The notes beneath the pieces were generated by a model. That model ran no database searches. It was not told the DNA's origin and was given only the letters and a program-made list of their open reading frames with translations. Positions 1 to 13,266 of a DNA stretch of 64,000 nt are shown here, one piece after another. The position numbers and the translations under genes are program-made. This DNA is from Lethocerus indicus (lineage: Eukaryota > Arthropoda > Insecta > Hemiptera > Belostomatidae), in the NCBI GenBank assembly GCA_019843655.1, contig JACDQD010000102.1:8565501-8629500 (forward strand). Direction: 5' to 3'. How positions within the stretch are numbered: position 1 is the stretch's first letter; each line of letters opens with the position of its first letter.

Positions 1-1518
1 GGACTCGGTTCACTTGCTCTCTCCTTTCCTCTGTTACGCGTTATATTATTGCTAATTGTATCTGCCCCCCGGGGAGGCAAACATCCTAAATAATAAAGGG
101 GGTGGATTTTTATTACCGGCAAACATCCAGTATTTAATGATTCTTCGGGGCGTCTGTCGCGCGTAATTTCTCCCCTGCCTATTACCAAGTGATAACTGGC
201 CACAGTTAACTGCTTATTAGTGACCTATCGCAATACAGGTTCATAAATGAGCAGATTATCCATATATGCAAACCTGTATGAATAAATTTTTGTAAAATAT
301 TTTATAACACTGCAGGGATTTATGGCATAAGAATCCATCAGAAAAATATGACGCTACAAATAAACACACCTAATTACATTGACTCGTTTGTCGTGAGTAT
401 ATATCTGATGAATGCGTGTCGATATATACTATGTGATCTTTATAAAGATTCGAGCGCTGTACGGTGAATATAATATGCTCGATTAAATTGACCGCTAACT
501 ACCTAATATTCGATTAAAGTATAACATTTCATGGGGTAATTCCAAATAACATGAGTTTGTGCACAAAAAAAAGACTCGGGCCAATTATTAACCTGCATGA
601 TTTCGATTCTATACCTACGGTCCATGGATTCGAATTATCTTCGAATTTTCAGAAACGTTTCATTAAAAATATACGGTCTTTTCTGGGGGCCGCTGGGTAA
701 GTTATCAATTTGCAAGATTCGTTTATCGAATAAATATTGCCACAAGAAAATTTCCGAACAACCACTTCCACGAACCCCACTTTCTATTCTCTTTTTTAGG
801 GGTGGGTACTGGCAGAAATTCAGAGCACCACCTGTGCAAGCTATCTTTCGCACTTCGAATCAGTTGTCATGTTTGGTTATTGCCACTGGAAAAATGTACT
901 GTTTTATTCAATCAAAATTCGACATGGAAAACGAAGAGGTAAATAAAGGAGGCAAATTGCCGTAGACCAATAACAAATGAAAACAAAACGAATGATACCT
1001 GAAAGTACATACTGTATTTGATGACGAAACATTCAATCGATTACTCCTCGAACGTACTAAATGGAGGCTTACAAATAATACTTCTTCGGGAATTGGCATC
1101 CAATTATTTTTTAATCAGTTCAATTTCAGATACAATAGGAACTCATACATGCGAGTCCTTTATTAATATTGCTTTTTCGATAGGGTACAATCCATATGTA
1201 CATATGTATATAAAGTTATCCAATGTGAAACACACATTCAATAATTCATGGCAACAAGCAGGTGCAAATGTTATTCATCCATTATTCATTAATAATTAAT
1301 CTACTATTCGTTACATTTAAATTTTTCTTGTCATTAACAAGTATAAACAGGTTTTTTCAATATATTCAGAATAGGTTTATTTATATATATATTAAATACC
1401 TTGCATTAAAAATTTTCCATACATACATTCAAATCATCCCGCAGCCTTCAGAGTTAAAATCCCCTCTGGAATGGTCTAAGCGAACCATCAGGTGGCTTCA
1501 AATCAACACATTCACAGG

Positions 1519-1521
<3 letters not shown>
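1..1521. other. Non-coding AT-rich stretch
   Basis: No open frame here has a recognisable domain, and no convincing splice-site pair was seen. The sequence is AT-rich with a short GC-richer opening. If the recursive-splice interpretation of position 6762 is right, this is intron of a + strand gene whose upstream exon lies outside the window. Confidence 0.5.

Positions 1522-1561
<40 letters not shown>
1522..1561. repeat. (AT)20 microsatellite
   Basis: Uninterrupted alternating AT for 40 bases. It forces Tyr-Ile repeats in overlapping open frames, which are not genes. Confidence 0.97.
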
Positions 1562-1564
<3 letters not shown>

Positions 1565-1888
1565 CCAAGTTTAAACACAGCCCAGACCCTTCGGGTCCCC
1601 AATTAATTCAGGACATTAAAGCTGCTCTAGAGGAGGGGAGCAACACCACTTCATTAACCCCCAGCGGACCTCGATTTAATATTCATACCTCTCGAGGTTT
1701 TCGAGGTTTAAAATTGTGCAAAACGCGCCGAGTTTGAAATTCCACTGCATGTGGCGGCAGGGAATCCGGAGATAAACATAGAAGATGTAGATGGCGTAAG
1801 AGTCCCCTGAGGGCTGGAAGGTTAGGCCCGGCACAGCGTTACCCTGAAAACCGGCTCCGTTGTTCCGGTATGAAACTGGAGAAATACT

Positions 1889-1982
1889 GGAGAGAGAGAT
1901 AGAGATAGAGAGAGAGAGGGAGAGGCAGAGGGAGAATGGGAGGGAGTGAGAGAGAAAGAGAGAGGCGAGGAGGGCGAGAGAA
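1889..1982. repeat. GA-rich purine tract
   Basis: A run of GAGAG units with sparse interruptions. The reverse strand gives Ser/Leu-rich spurious frames. It could be a GAGA-factor-type site or a plain microsatellite. Confidence 0.85.
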
Positions 1983-4900
1983 TGGAATAAAGACGAAAAA
2001 GAGGGTACCATGTTTAAAACTGATTTCCATCCGAATAATAAACAACCCCCGCGGAAGATAACATCCTCCCTCTGTTGTTAGAGAGAAAGAGAGGAAGCGA
2101 CTGGAACAGAACAGCGTTTTATTATTTAAAAGTTTAAGAGGATCAACAAATCTCAAGTTATTCTCTCGGGGGATCTTCTCCCCTCGGGGGTCGGGGGCGA
2201 ACGTTAGTTTTATACCTGTCGGCCCCAGGTTTCAGCCCCAGAAAAACAAAGGGGCCCCGCCTCCCTCTCATCACAACTCCGAATTAAATATTCTTCAATA
2301 ACATCTCATAAATTTGAGTCTTAAAACTTTTGATAAATGATGAAAATATCGACGACGAATTTTTTCTTCGATGGCTCACCCAGTGGAATTGAATTGAAGT
2401 AGGACTCGTTCTGCCACATGTTGTCACGAGGAAACTAAATACATTAATTGGTAATTATTATTATTTTACATCGTTACAAAAAGATACATAGGGAAATGTA
2501 AAAATGTACATAGGGAGAGAAGCATTGCGGAAATGTGTGCGTTTGAGATATGTATGCACAAAAATTACCTCCCGTCACGGACACCAGATATCCGCGGTTG
2601 GTCGTTTAAGCCGAAATTACGCAAAGCAATTTGCCATATATAATGTACTTGAGCTGTTTGCACGAGGGCTATCTTTCTGTCGATGGGCGCGCGCGTCCGT
2701 ATTGCAGTAGGCCCCCGGCGGCGGCGGCGGACCTTTCCCGCCGCTGGTATTCATTTAAGCCTATTACCCGTCCCTTTCACAAATACACGGATATCACCGG
2801 CCCCGCGGCTAAAAACGACCGTTTCCCCACACCCCCGCCCCCGCCATCAAGACTGAAAGCTTTCACGCCACGAAAATCGTCCCCGTGTTACACCCATTTG
2901 ATACTCCACAAAGCCGCGGGCCTGTTGAAAGTAGGGATTATTTGTTTTGCACAAAGTCCTGCGCTTCAACTTTTCCATCGTTTACAAGTCGGACAATGTC
3001 GGCGGGATTAAAGCTCGTATTATAGGAAGGTAAAATAATAATGGGCGAGCTTGCATATTTCACAGGAATGCCTGCCAAGTTTCTAAAATTAAACCGCCAC
3101 ACACTAATACACTAATCCATCGGTATTATTGACTTGAAAACTATAGAAAATGGATGTCATATTTATGTATGAACTAATTCGCCTCATTATTAAAAACTCT
3201 ATCTGTTATATGATCACAATATCTCAATCTAAGTATTATAAACAAAATTAAATCTATATAAACATTTAAAACACCAGCGGACCATATATGTGGTTTAGTT
3301 ACCGACGGATTGTTTTTAATTGTTTTATCGTGTTTATAACCTACAATGCTTGTAAAGCCCTAATATCTTGGCACATAATGATTCGTTTAATCCTACTACT
3401 CCTCTTTCTTTGACTAAAACCATAAACGTCCCTACATCGGGTGTGTTCTATACCTGTTCCTGTGTAACTCTTCTTAAGTTTTTCCTCCACCGAAAAACGG
3501 TTTATCGGGTTGAAAATTTCCTCGGGTGCTTCGCGCCCGGGTCAGGTCTCACTCCTTTGAATAAGAATTATGGGACGGGCGGAGTTCCCGTCGGGGCTAC
3601 GATATTTCATCCGTCGGGATACATTATTGGCCAATTGATACGTTGTACGCGGCCAAAAATCATATTTATTCGATATCATTTCGGTAAATAATTCCGATTA
3701 ACATCTACGGCGCTATTTTTCGTACCGGGGTCAGGGAAAATATAAAAGGCCGAGGAAAGTAACGTTTTAGTAAAAACCGCAATCGTGTAAAAGGTTATAT
3801 TGAAGTCAGGGCGGGACGTGTGACCGTGGGGTTGTACCGTGAGGTACCGAAGGGCCCTCAATCATGGCCACGCAATCCTAGACCTGAACGCCTCCCGCGC
3901 CCCTAACGACCACACAACTTTGCGAATTACACAAATTCACCGATCGTTGTTTGTATGTGTGTGTGTGTAGCGTGCAACACACCCCACCCCCCCCCCGCCA
4001 TTCCCTTTCACACACAATTCCCTCCGGTCTGATGTTTCCATCCGCGGTCTGGCTTGTCATTACCTACTTTAAGCCCAAAATCTAAAATTGGTGATCCCTC
4101 TACAGCCCGACTCGCCGCATCGTACGCAAATCACACACCCCCTTATTCCTTGGAATAATTATCCAGCACCGACCCCTAAGCTATTGTTTCACGTAAGATC
4201 GCATAACTCACGAATGTTTCCATTAGTTCGAGTGAGTCGTTTCGCGAATCTCCACGAAATCACACTGTTATTAAATCAACTAAAAACTAAATGTCGTCAT
4301 GAGAACTTCACATATATTCTGATGACATAAATTGGATATTATTTAAGTTCGCTTTTTAAGTTAATAAAGCCAAATAACGTCTTATATCCGGCATAATCAG
4401 TTAATAATCGGGAGTACACTCCCGCCATAACATGTCCAGATACATGACCCTGTATTAAAGCCATAATCTGCCAAATATCGAAAAAATAAAGTTCCATATC
4501 TTCTGGTACACAAAGGAGTGCACGATTTTCAAATAAATAATCATAAAAAGTAGGTATTTCCGGGGGGAGGGGGTTCCATATCAAATAAATATTAAATTAT
4601 AAGCGCTTTCGCTCTATCTCTCGGTGCGCTTTGGTTCGCACCCCCCCTGAGGCTTTCAAGTCTAAACTGAATGTTCAATGAGGCGAAATTATTCCTGGCC
4701 GGGGCCCCTCGCTAAGATGCGACGGTTACTTACCAATTCATGTATCCATCATCTCGCTTCTGGGACGGTGCCCGCTCTCATTTGCATTTCAATTGATATT
4801 TCCCCGACCCCCCGCCCTCACCCCCGACCGTCCCTTCAACTACCCCATCGACTCCGGAGAATCCCACGAGTCGAGAATCCAGACTCCGGGTTTCCACTGC

Positions 4901-6737
4901 CCCAGCATTTTTTATTATTCGGATTGATTTATACTGTACTTCTTATTTCATAAAAAGAGGTATAGACAAACTTTCATTCGCAAATTAATTAACAGTTGAG
5001 GCATTTGCCGAATCGCCCATTATTTCAGTTTCCCGTTATCATTTTTATACTGTTTATTTTTAGTCACAACTATAATGCTACATCCAACTAACCTCAGTTA
5101 TAAGAATATATATGAGTAGAATATTCACTCACAATTTATTATCCATATATAGAACAAATCTATTAAAGCTATTAAATACTGATTAAAATATATTGTAATT
5201 ACGTATAAAAAATCGGATATGTGTTTGGATGGTTTAATAGCCATTTAAATTTTATTTCAATTTCATCTTTCTTAATTTCAGTTCTTCCTCTCAATAAACT
5301 TTGGGAATTCAGATTTTGCTACATCCAACCGGGTTTGAACCTTTAGAAAACTAAACTTTAAACTCATACACAGAACACTATAACATATTGCTCAATCAGA
5401 AGTAACAATGCTATCATGCAGGACTTTCTTATATGAAAATCCCAAGGCCCACTAATCTTTTAATATTCATTAAAATTTTGTAGGTATAATACCGCATATT
5501 GTGTCATATTCTCCTGTAACAAAGTTAATCACAGGTCAGTCGATATAGCTAGGAACCAAACAATAGTAGAAGGCTACAGGGGAAAACGACTTTTATCCTT
5601 ATTTTCTGTAGAAAATCGTGTGTAAGAGATTTTTTTTGTGATTCGAATTAATAGATAGTGCGATGATCCAGTTAGATAATGCCTTTCACTTTGATGCAAG
5701 AGGAAAAATGGGGATTTTAAGGCCAATTTTTTCGGGCCAGTCCGAGCGTCACCGGCCGGACGCCAGAAGCCGCTAGACCTGAAATCGATGAAAAATATTT
5801 CCCTCCCTTTAAAAAAAAAATTCCCTTTATCTCTGGTTGGATATGCAAAATATTATGTTAATTCCAGTCCCAGGGTAGAAAACCCGGTATGAGTTATAGT
5901 CACGCAAGCCCTCTATCCCCCTGCGCTCTTTGCCGGCCGCTCTTTCATGGATTTTCGCAATTCCCAGCTCCGTCCCAACCCTTAAACTCCATATTTTTCT
6001 AATCCAACGCCTCCTACCTACACCCTCCCACCCCCGAAGGGAGAGTGGCCACTCCTAATGGGATAGTCGGGACCTATTAATAATCGCCCTCTTCCATAAT
6101 TTGTTTGCCCTGGGTTCCGATACTTTTCATGTTTTGCATATCTAAAGTGGAAGATCTCGGCGGCGGAGCTCTTAACGTGTGTGGCCGCCGGAGGTTTACG
6201 TGTAGCAACATATGGAGATTTCTTTTTTCTTTTGTTTTAGGTTCTGGGAGAGATTAGGAGATTTTACGAGGTTTTTGGGGCGCCGAATTTTAATGGGGAG
6301 GGGGGCGCCCCCGTCGAATTAACGCCGGTGGATTGCATTCCGCGCACACAGACAATGTATTCTACGGGTGTACTGAAAATATGAGCCATTTTTTGTGACC
6401 AAATATGTTTGATTAATTATGAATATAACGATATACTTAATATTGTGTAGTATTGGAAAAATACTATGGAGAGTTGGTTTTAAGGATCTTTTTTCTGTCG
6501 ATGACAGAGGCTCAATAACATATTTCGGCGGTATTATCGGAAAATAGTAGGTCAAAAACCATACCAAATTAAAATACCAAAAATCCAAAATTTTGTTGTT
6601 TATTTCTGTAAACAATTGGCAAAATATAATGCTTAGTATAATGCTTAATAGGCAAAACAGATTCTAAACTATTACTCAGACATAAGTTTTTCTAAGATAT
6701 TAGTTATGCTTTCAGATAACTTTCGTCATTATGTTTT
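1983..6737. other. Non-coding stretch with GC-rich blocks
   Basis: GC-rich islands (about 2640-2900, with a GGC run, and about 5930-6320) alternate with AT-rich DNA. Open frames up to about 126 codons occur, but none shows a domain, and those in the GC blocks are compositional. A short GT run lies near 3955-3968, next to a C-homopolymer near 3990. I see no exon that I can defend. Confidence 0.45.
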
Positions 6738-6767
6738 CTAATCAATTTTTTATTGTTCCAGGTAAGT
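6738..6767 (+). promoter_or_regulatory. Candidate recursive splice site RS1
   Basis: A CTAAT branch-point motif at 6738-6742 is followed by a T-rich stretch, CAG at 6759-6761 and directly by GTAAGT at 6762-6767. The likely branch A (6741) is 20 nt from the acceptor G. A 3' splice site abutting a consensus 5' splice site is the ratchet-point signature known from long introns of flies and vertebrates. The acceptor would join the upstream exon to this point, rebuild a donor, and be spliced again. The upstream exon is not in the window. The signature is seen directly; use in vivo is inferred. Confidence 0.6.
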
Positions 6768-6800
6768 GTCTATGGCAGTCAGAAACTAAGACGTGGATGG
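6762..6800 (+). other. Candidate RS-exon (39 nt) after RS1
   Basis: From the ratchet junction to the next donor is 39 nt, ending GATGG followed by GTGAGT at 6801-6806. The length is a multiple of three. Frames starting at the first and third base are open; the frame starting at the second base meets TAA at once. It could act only as an RS-exon that helps recognition of the acceptor, or be retained as a 13-codon microexon in some isoforms. It matches the design of the element at 53671-53710. Confidence 0.5.
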
Positions 6801-6806
6801 GTGAGT

Positions 6807-9800
6807 AGCCCATTAACCGTTCTTACATTACTCGTGGTCGACATGAAAGTATTCTTTTCATTATTCAATGCATTTTTTAAGAAAATTTGACACGCAGCCC
6901 GAGAACGAAATATATTTCTGAAAACTTATCGAAGAATATTTTGGCTTTTCACTCTGATCGGAGCTAGAAAAAAAAGGATTGTTTAAATATTAAGCAAAGA
7001 CTAGAAAATCTGTGTCGTGAGTCCGAGTCTGAAGTCAGTTAGTTAAGAAGGACTTGATTACTCCCATTTGGCGTGCTTATCTCTGAATGCTCTGTAGCTA
7101 ATAAGTAAGTTTAACAAACGTTTGCTGTAACATGAAAAAATGAACACTTTTTTGGGTTTACATTTCACTATTCGGGTCAAGGTTTTCTAGCGATAAATTG
7201 TTTCTGACGAAGCTAATTTTGCCAGGACAATTTTTGAGTCTTGTACCAGTCCACTTCCTTTGTAAAGCGCTTGTTTTGTATTTGTATTGTAAACTTCTTA
7301 CATAATTTCTACCCTCTATTTTCGATTGCTTCCTCTTATAGAACTCTGTACAATATCGTTTCATTTTCTCATATTTGCTGTTAGCATAATTTGACTGGAA
7401 AGGGGGCTAACAGTTGAGGCTTCTACCACAACAGAGCACAGATATAAAATATTCTGATAAACTCATTTCGGAATTCATTGAAAAATTGGAGAAAATTTCA
7501 ATCTAATCCTGAAACGGTCAAGCGGCTTTAAAGTGGAATTAACTCTTTAGCTGCAAGAAACTACTTTAATTTGAAGTTTCACATTGGACACAACGCCTTA
7601 CTAAAATATTAGTTAACATATGTTTCCGAAAAACACATTCGATATGTATTTATTGCAGGAACTAATAAAATAAATCTAATACAAAGATATAATGAAAGCG
7701 CTCGGGTTATACCTTTTATAAATATGTACCTTTTAGATTGTGTTGTGTCAGATTTATAATTGATAAAGCTCTATTTCAATGCTCTATAGCAATTACAGAA
7801 AGTGACGCATTCAATTAGCTGTATTAGCGTCCACTTTCTGAATATAAAGATACAGAAATCTACCTACGACAGAGCCAACCCGACGACTGACTCTAGTCCG
7901 AAGGATGAGAGGCCTTCCATAGGAAAGGGAGGGGAAGGATGTTCTTTTAGTTCGGCTAAACGCCGACCGATCGCGCCACTGCTCGGGACGATCCCTCGCA
8001 AAATTGTTACGTGCTGGTTGTGGGGGTGGGTACTTGGCTTTCAGTTACAAACGAGTCGTGTGTCATGATTATGCCTAAAATGCATTCATCCGCACGAAGA
8101 AAAAAACAAGGTTTGGGGCTCTATTAGCAGCGCACTGTTTAATATATCCACCCCGCACGATGATAGGCTGAATCAAAATCGTTATAGTGAACGTGCGTGA
8201 ATCCTCACACTCGGAATGTACAATAAATTCAGGTTCCACAGAAACATATATAAACTCGGACGTAGTAGTGCCAGTGCTTAGTCGTAGGATATCCGGGACA
8301 TAGTAGGGCAAAAAGCGCTTAATCGAAAACAAAACCATTGATGACTAATAAATTGTTCTGACCTAAATGCACAGAACAATAAATATTATATTAAAAGCTA
8401 AAGTATAATATTCAGATTATGTATTTACTTGGTTACAGCTGAATAAAATCGTACGGAGTTAGACCAGCATTTTTCAGGACGAAATGCACGTGGCATTGAG
8501 AATCCTGACTAATGGCTTGTATCCGTTTTTTGGGGGTTCGTGATTGGTGTTGGGGGAGGAGGAACGACGTAAAACAGGAAAAGAGTTTGGTGGGCTGCGG
8601 GGGTTGTAAAAATAAAACTCCGTTGACAATTTACCGGCCGAGTGGAAACTCTAATAAAATTTAATACCCCTAGTTGTAGTTTTACGGCTTGTCTTCTAGT
8701 GTCCCGTTCTAGGATTTTCCAATAAAAGCGGTACTCCCGACAAAATATTCCGTTTATATTCAACAATTGCAGTAATCGCATTGAAATTGAACTGTGTGCG
8801 TCCCAATGTGCATTTTACACCACTTCAATACACGTAAATTTAACAGCATCTGAATTAAACGTCCTGCTCATTGAACAAATACCAGGGTATTTGTGGCATT
8901 ATTAGTAAGTACAAAGGATATAACAGATAATAGATTCGATTATTTAATTTATAAATTAATAAGTTAATTCAACTCTATATTTGTCTTTTGCTTTATTCAG
9001 GTTCGATTCTAATCGATTCGCTAAATTATTATCGGGTAAACCCATTTAACTGGTCGAAAATATAATCGCATTAGGTAGCTATACGCAATTCGCGCAATTA
9101 GTTTTATTCAATATGATTTTTGTTCTATTCCAGACTCATAAATTATATTCCAAACATTTCGTGGACCCAAATATCCAGGAATTAACAAACGAATTCCACT
9201 GTTTTAGTTACTGAAAAAGTTGAGCTACAATGTTGATTTTATCTAATCTCAGCGTATCTCTGCGCAATAATCTATTTTGACGCGAATCCGTTAATTTGAT
9301 TGTGCGTGAAATAAATTATATCTTCTAAATAAAACCCTGAGCGGACAAACGCGCTTCTGGCAGTACCAAGTCTCCAATATTCATTAATTGAACCCCCTAA
9401 TTCATTTGTCCAATTTCCAAAATTTCCAGAAGGGGAAAACACACCCTATCGTTCTAATGTAATGAAGACAATTATAGAAAATTGGCCGCGTGCGTCGATA
9501 TTGTCCGAGAAAATAAAAAGGGGGAGAAAACCCCGGCCAAGGGGCTTTTCACAAGTTTCCCTCCTCACAGTTTGTATCTGGTGCGCGGAAAATTCAATTC
9601 ATTTTATCCACCTCCTCCTCCTCCTCCTCCTCCTTCTCTTCCTCTTCTCTGTGTTCCTTCCGGTGTGTTTCGGCGGAAGTGCCCACTGCCAGTTCTCCAA
9701 CCGACCGCTAGAGCGAATACCCTGTTATCATCGCGCGTCCTCACTGATGGTTATCAACGATAAAAATTGTTAATGCCTTGACGCGTGTAACGTTTGGGAG

Positions 9801-12374
9801 GGATATGTCAATATATGAATACGGCCTACCGCTGCCGGTGCTTAAGCAAAAAAGTACAAAATTTGTTGATAAATTGTCGCTCGGAAACGACAGGTAACGG
9901 GTAATAAATAGTACACAGAATGAGGTACCTCCAGGAAAAGTATCCCGAAGAGGAAAACATTATTTCGGCGTTTAAGGTTTAAGGAGCAGTAGCCAGGCAG
10001 TTTTGTGAGCAAATCATCTACTGAAAAGAACAAAACAAAAATAGTCCGATCGATCACAGGGTACATATTTTTCCAAACCATTTTCCTCCAACAATGTTCT
10101 ACCATGAAAAGAAGAATTTTATAAATACATATTTGGTAAGAGCTGCTGTCGCAAATACTTCAGTGTATACATTAACACGATTGTTTTAAGACTATGAATA
10201 GAAAAATATGTGCTAGAACTATTGTGTTTTGACCTTATAAACTACCTTTTATCCAGAATTTTATTTAGTAGTCATGAAAGGTTATTTTACGGAACACATT
10301 GAATCGAGGCCAGTACGCGACAAAATTATTTATCTGAATTTTTAAATGAAGTTATTCCAATAATGAAATCAACACATTTATCTTTACTAATATATGTCTG
10401 ATATTTTGGCCCTTTCTTCACAATATGAAAAAAAAATTCAGAGAAAGGCCTATCAGAGCATTAGAGGGCAATCCTTGGTTCGGTTCGGATTATATCCAAA
10501 GACGACTTGTAAAACGTGTGAACTTATTTAATATTGCATGGCAATAATTGAAAATTCAGCTTCGGTCGGTGCTCGCAGCTGACCTTTAATCGCTTTAGCA
10601 TAATCCCGAATAATCGCGACCCGAATCCCGCGGATCAAAATGAATTAGGTATTAAAATTAGAATAATATAATTAAATCATTCCAATTGTTAACATTTTAT
10701 AATGAAAGACGCCGATGTTCATCGATGGAGGAATGCGTTCTAGACTCGAGAATTCCAAACATACAAATACCAGTATATTCGCTGATTCATTCAGTACTGT
10801 GTAATAATGAATTCAGCGAGCCATATTGTGAGTCAGTTATTTAGCAGTAGGTGTGTATCTCAGGAAATAATATATATTAAATGATATATAAATTCATTTT
10901 CACAAAGAAATAAAGTTCGAGTACAGTCTAGCATAAGGAATCACGAATCATAAAATCTTTATATGTTATACGAAATTTCACAATTTTGTATCCTTGTCAG
11001 AACTAGCCTATTGAAAATTTCAGCTATCAAAAATGTTAGTTAACAAAAATTGTAATTCGATATCAGTTTTGTCCCAATGCAATTTTATTTCATATAACGC
11101 AATGTTAAAATTAAAAATCGCCAGCAGTGAATCGGGTCGCGTCGCTTTAGTTTGTAGCCAATTAACCAAAATCGATTCCATCCCAAAAGCCGGGGGGTTG
11201 CGGCACATTTGAGTTAATTGAAGTAGGATCGGCAGGAGGACTTGGTAGAGAAGTTGAATCGAAGGTGAAACACCAAACTTCATAAGTTGCTCATTTATAC
11301 TAATTGATAGTGCTCGATTAAACTCCTTTTTCGGGTAAATTTGGGCTCAATAGGACCCCGCATCCCTGAAATTGAATTTAACGTGAAGATACTCGCCTGG
11401 CTGGAAGTTACCGTCGGATATTAATATTTGTAACAGAACCCCACCCAAATAATCATTTATAGAAATCCATCTTAGAACGGACAAATATGCTCTTGATAAT
11501 AATAGTCTTCATTCTTGGCACAGCCATAAATAACTGTGCTTATACAATGGGAATCGTATATAATAAAATTAGGTATTTCGAAAAACTGTCGCTTGAAAAA
11601 ATACCTAGTGAAAATTATAATTTTATTAGTAGATGGTCAAATACTACCGCTATTTATGAATCCATTACTTGATGAAAAAATTATGTACGATCAAATAAAT
11701 AGTTTTTGATGAACGTAATACAATATTTTACAAACATTTCGTTTGAACCATGTAATTGGCTCAAAGATTATATCAATTGGGCCATTATAAACTTAAGAGG
11801 AAGAGTTCCAGCTTCTTCTTTCAAGTTGAATAACAATCAATCTATATATTCATTCTATATATAAATTCATAAATTCATCGCTAATAACATTATAAATACG
11901 GCAATTTTATGTCTGCGCAAAACAATTTACTCCTGCCTGTCTCGCTTTCTCTCTATCGTCAGTAGCATTCCCAAAAAATACCATCAGGTTTAATATAATG
12001 TATAATCTGACCAAAATATTTTTACATCTATTTTTTGCGTTTACTACCCGCTTATTTGCCCCAAGATCAGAAAAAAAGTTGGACGTTTTTAATTCATGAA
12101 CAGGGGTAATAATGGCGTCACGCGATTGTGGCAAGGAGAACCACCGTTTCGTTACAAAATCTACGGCGGACGCAATGGGCACATTAACGCTTCCAAAAAC
12201 TGGCCCGCGCTTTTTTCACTCTACGAAATGAGATTTAAAAACAGAACGTATCTAGTCACAACGAACACAGACAGCTGCCGGTAATAAAAGGTATAAAAGC
12301 TGGCGTCGGCTCCAATGAATAATCATAGCGCTGGACCCCAGTGTCCATATGCCCTGGTAACATGTGGCCGGGGC
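6807..12374. other. Non-coding intron-like stretch
   Basis: Mostly AT-rich with no supported exon. A good pyrimidine-rich acceptor ends at 9000, but no convincing coding exon or donor follows. A moderately GC-rich block near 10560-10640 has the look of a conserved non-coding element; conservation cannot be judged here. Confidence 0.45.
9611..9633. repeat. (CCT)n trinucleotide repeat
   Basis: About seven CCT units in a pyrimidine-rich context that continues to about 9650. It produces poly-Leu and poly-Pro stretches in overlapping frames, which are not genes. Confidence 0.95.
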
Positions 12375-12463
12375 ACTCTCACTCTCCCCCTTCCTCACCC
12401 TCTCCCTCTCCCTCTCCCTCTCACTGTTCCCCTCACTCCTATCTCTCTCCCTCTCACTCTCAC
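12375..12463. repeat. CT-rich tract with CTCTCC units
   Basis: A pyrimidine-rich low-complexity tract containing several CTCTCC units near 12399-12421. On the reverse strand it is a GAGAGG tract that gives a spurious Arg/Gly-rich frame. Confidence 0.85.
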
Positions 12464-12713
12464 CTGCACCACAGCATAACCGTGGCCGTTTTTAGCCCAG
12501 ACGCTAATTAGACCGAACCGGTTTTCTCCAAACGGAAGGTCACGCACACCGCGCGGACTCCACAATCTCCCAAACAACGGTACGGTCCCAGGTTTCCATG
12601 GAGTACAGTGGGAAATGGTCACAAATGAAAAACAAAAATTTCGAATCACGAATTTTTCGAGTACCGCGTAAAATAGTCCGGATTATTGAAACGGGTACCA
12701 TTTTATAATCACA

Positions 12714-12721
12714 ATTTTTTA
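12714..12721. repeat. Left target-site duplication of the 12.7-kb MITE
   Basis: ATTTTTTA immediately precedes the left terminal inverted repeat. The identical 8-mer follows the right terminal repeat at 13207-13214. Low complexity is a caution, but both copies abut the repeat ends exactly. Confidence 0.75.
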
Positions 12722-13206
12722 GGTCAAAATGCAGAATAGGGGGCCCCCACTGATAACCCAATAGGCGAGGTTATATATCGATATCTGTTTCGATATCGTG
12801 ACGTATCTATTTCGACCGTTGTTATTATAAACGTCGCCCTGGAAACTGTAATTGTACAAAAGGTTCAATTTTGTATTTTAACTAATATCAACCGGCTTAT
12901 TCCAATAAATTACCTGGTCTGAGAGACATATTGTTTCCGCATTCAGGACACACACACTCTCTCTCGCGACCAATCCACCAAGATTCATACATATCACTCT
13001 TTCCGGACTCTCATGCGACAAACTCGTGAAAAAATACAGACCCAATCTTTCCATACCCACAAAAGACGTCATGCTTCTATAAGCAAAATAATAATAATAA
13101 AAACAGTCGCCTACAGCGTACGTCACGATATCGAATGAAACAGATATCGATATATAACCTCGCCTATTAGGCTATCAGTGGGGGCCCCATATTCTTAATT
13201 TTAACC
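12722..13206. mobile_element. MITE with long TIRs and an 8-bp target duplication
   Basis: This is a 485-bp non-autonomous DNA transposon. The left terminal inverted repeat (12722-12805) and the right one (13119-13206) match at nearly every base once the right arm is reverse-complemented. The right arm has a 3-4-base insertion. Shared blocks include GGGGCCCCCACTGATA and AATAGGCGAGGTTATATA. Outer ends are GGTCAAAAT and, inverted, GGTTAAAAT. An 8-bp duplication points to superfamilies with 8-9-bp targets (hAT, Mutator-like, Merlin, P); long TIRs starting with GG lean towards Mutator-like, but I cannot assign it. The interior has no transposase-like frame. Confidence 0.88.
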
Positions 13207-13214
13207 ATTTTTTA
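13207..13214. repeat. Right target-site duplication of the 12.7-kb MITE
   Basis: ATTTTTTA directly after the right terminal repeat, identical to the copy at 12714-12721. Confidence 0.75.
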
Positions 13215-13246
13215 TTTGGAAGCCTTTGTTTAGTATATTTAAACGG

Positions 13247-13266
13247 ATTATTATTATTATTATTAA
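13247..13266. repeat. (ATT)n tract, putative SINE tail
   Basis: About six ATT units, located where the 3' tail of the minus-strand SINE candidate would end. Confidence 0.9.

Noticed and set aside
1522..1561. Possible CRISPR-like or satellite arrays at the repeat-rich sites of the window
   Set aside because: All are mono-, di-, tri- or short-unit microsatellites without spacer-repeat structure.
4339..4584. 81-codon minus-strand open frame
   Set aside because: Reads like a protein in places but has no recognised motif and no splice or promoter context.
8975..9035. Strong pyrimidine-rich acceptor ending at 9000 with GTAAAC at about 9036
   Set aside because: The 35-nt segment between is not open in a useful frame and the acceptor is followed by GTTCGA, not a donor; kept only as a possible cryptic site.
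12292..12299. TATAAAAG box (also at 3741-3748 and 34823-34830)
   Set aside because: About two exact matches are expected by chance in both strands of a window this size, and none is followed by a good initiator at about +30 with a supported transcript.
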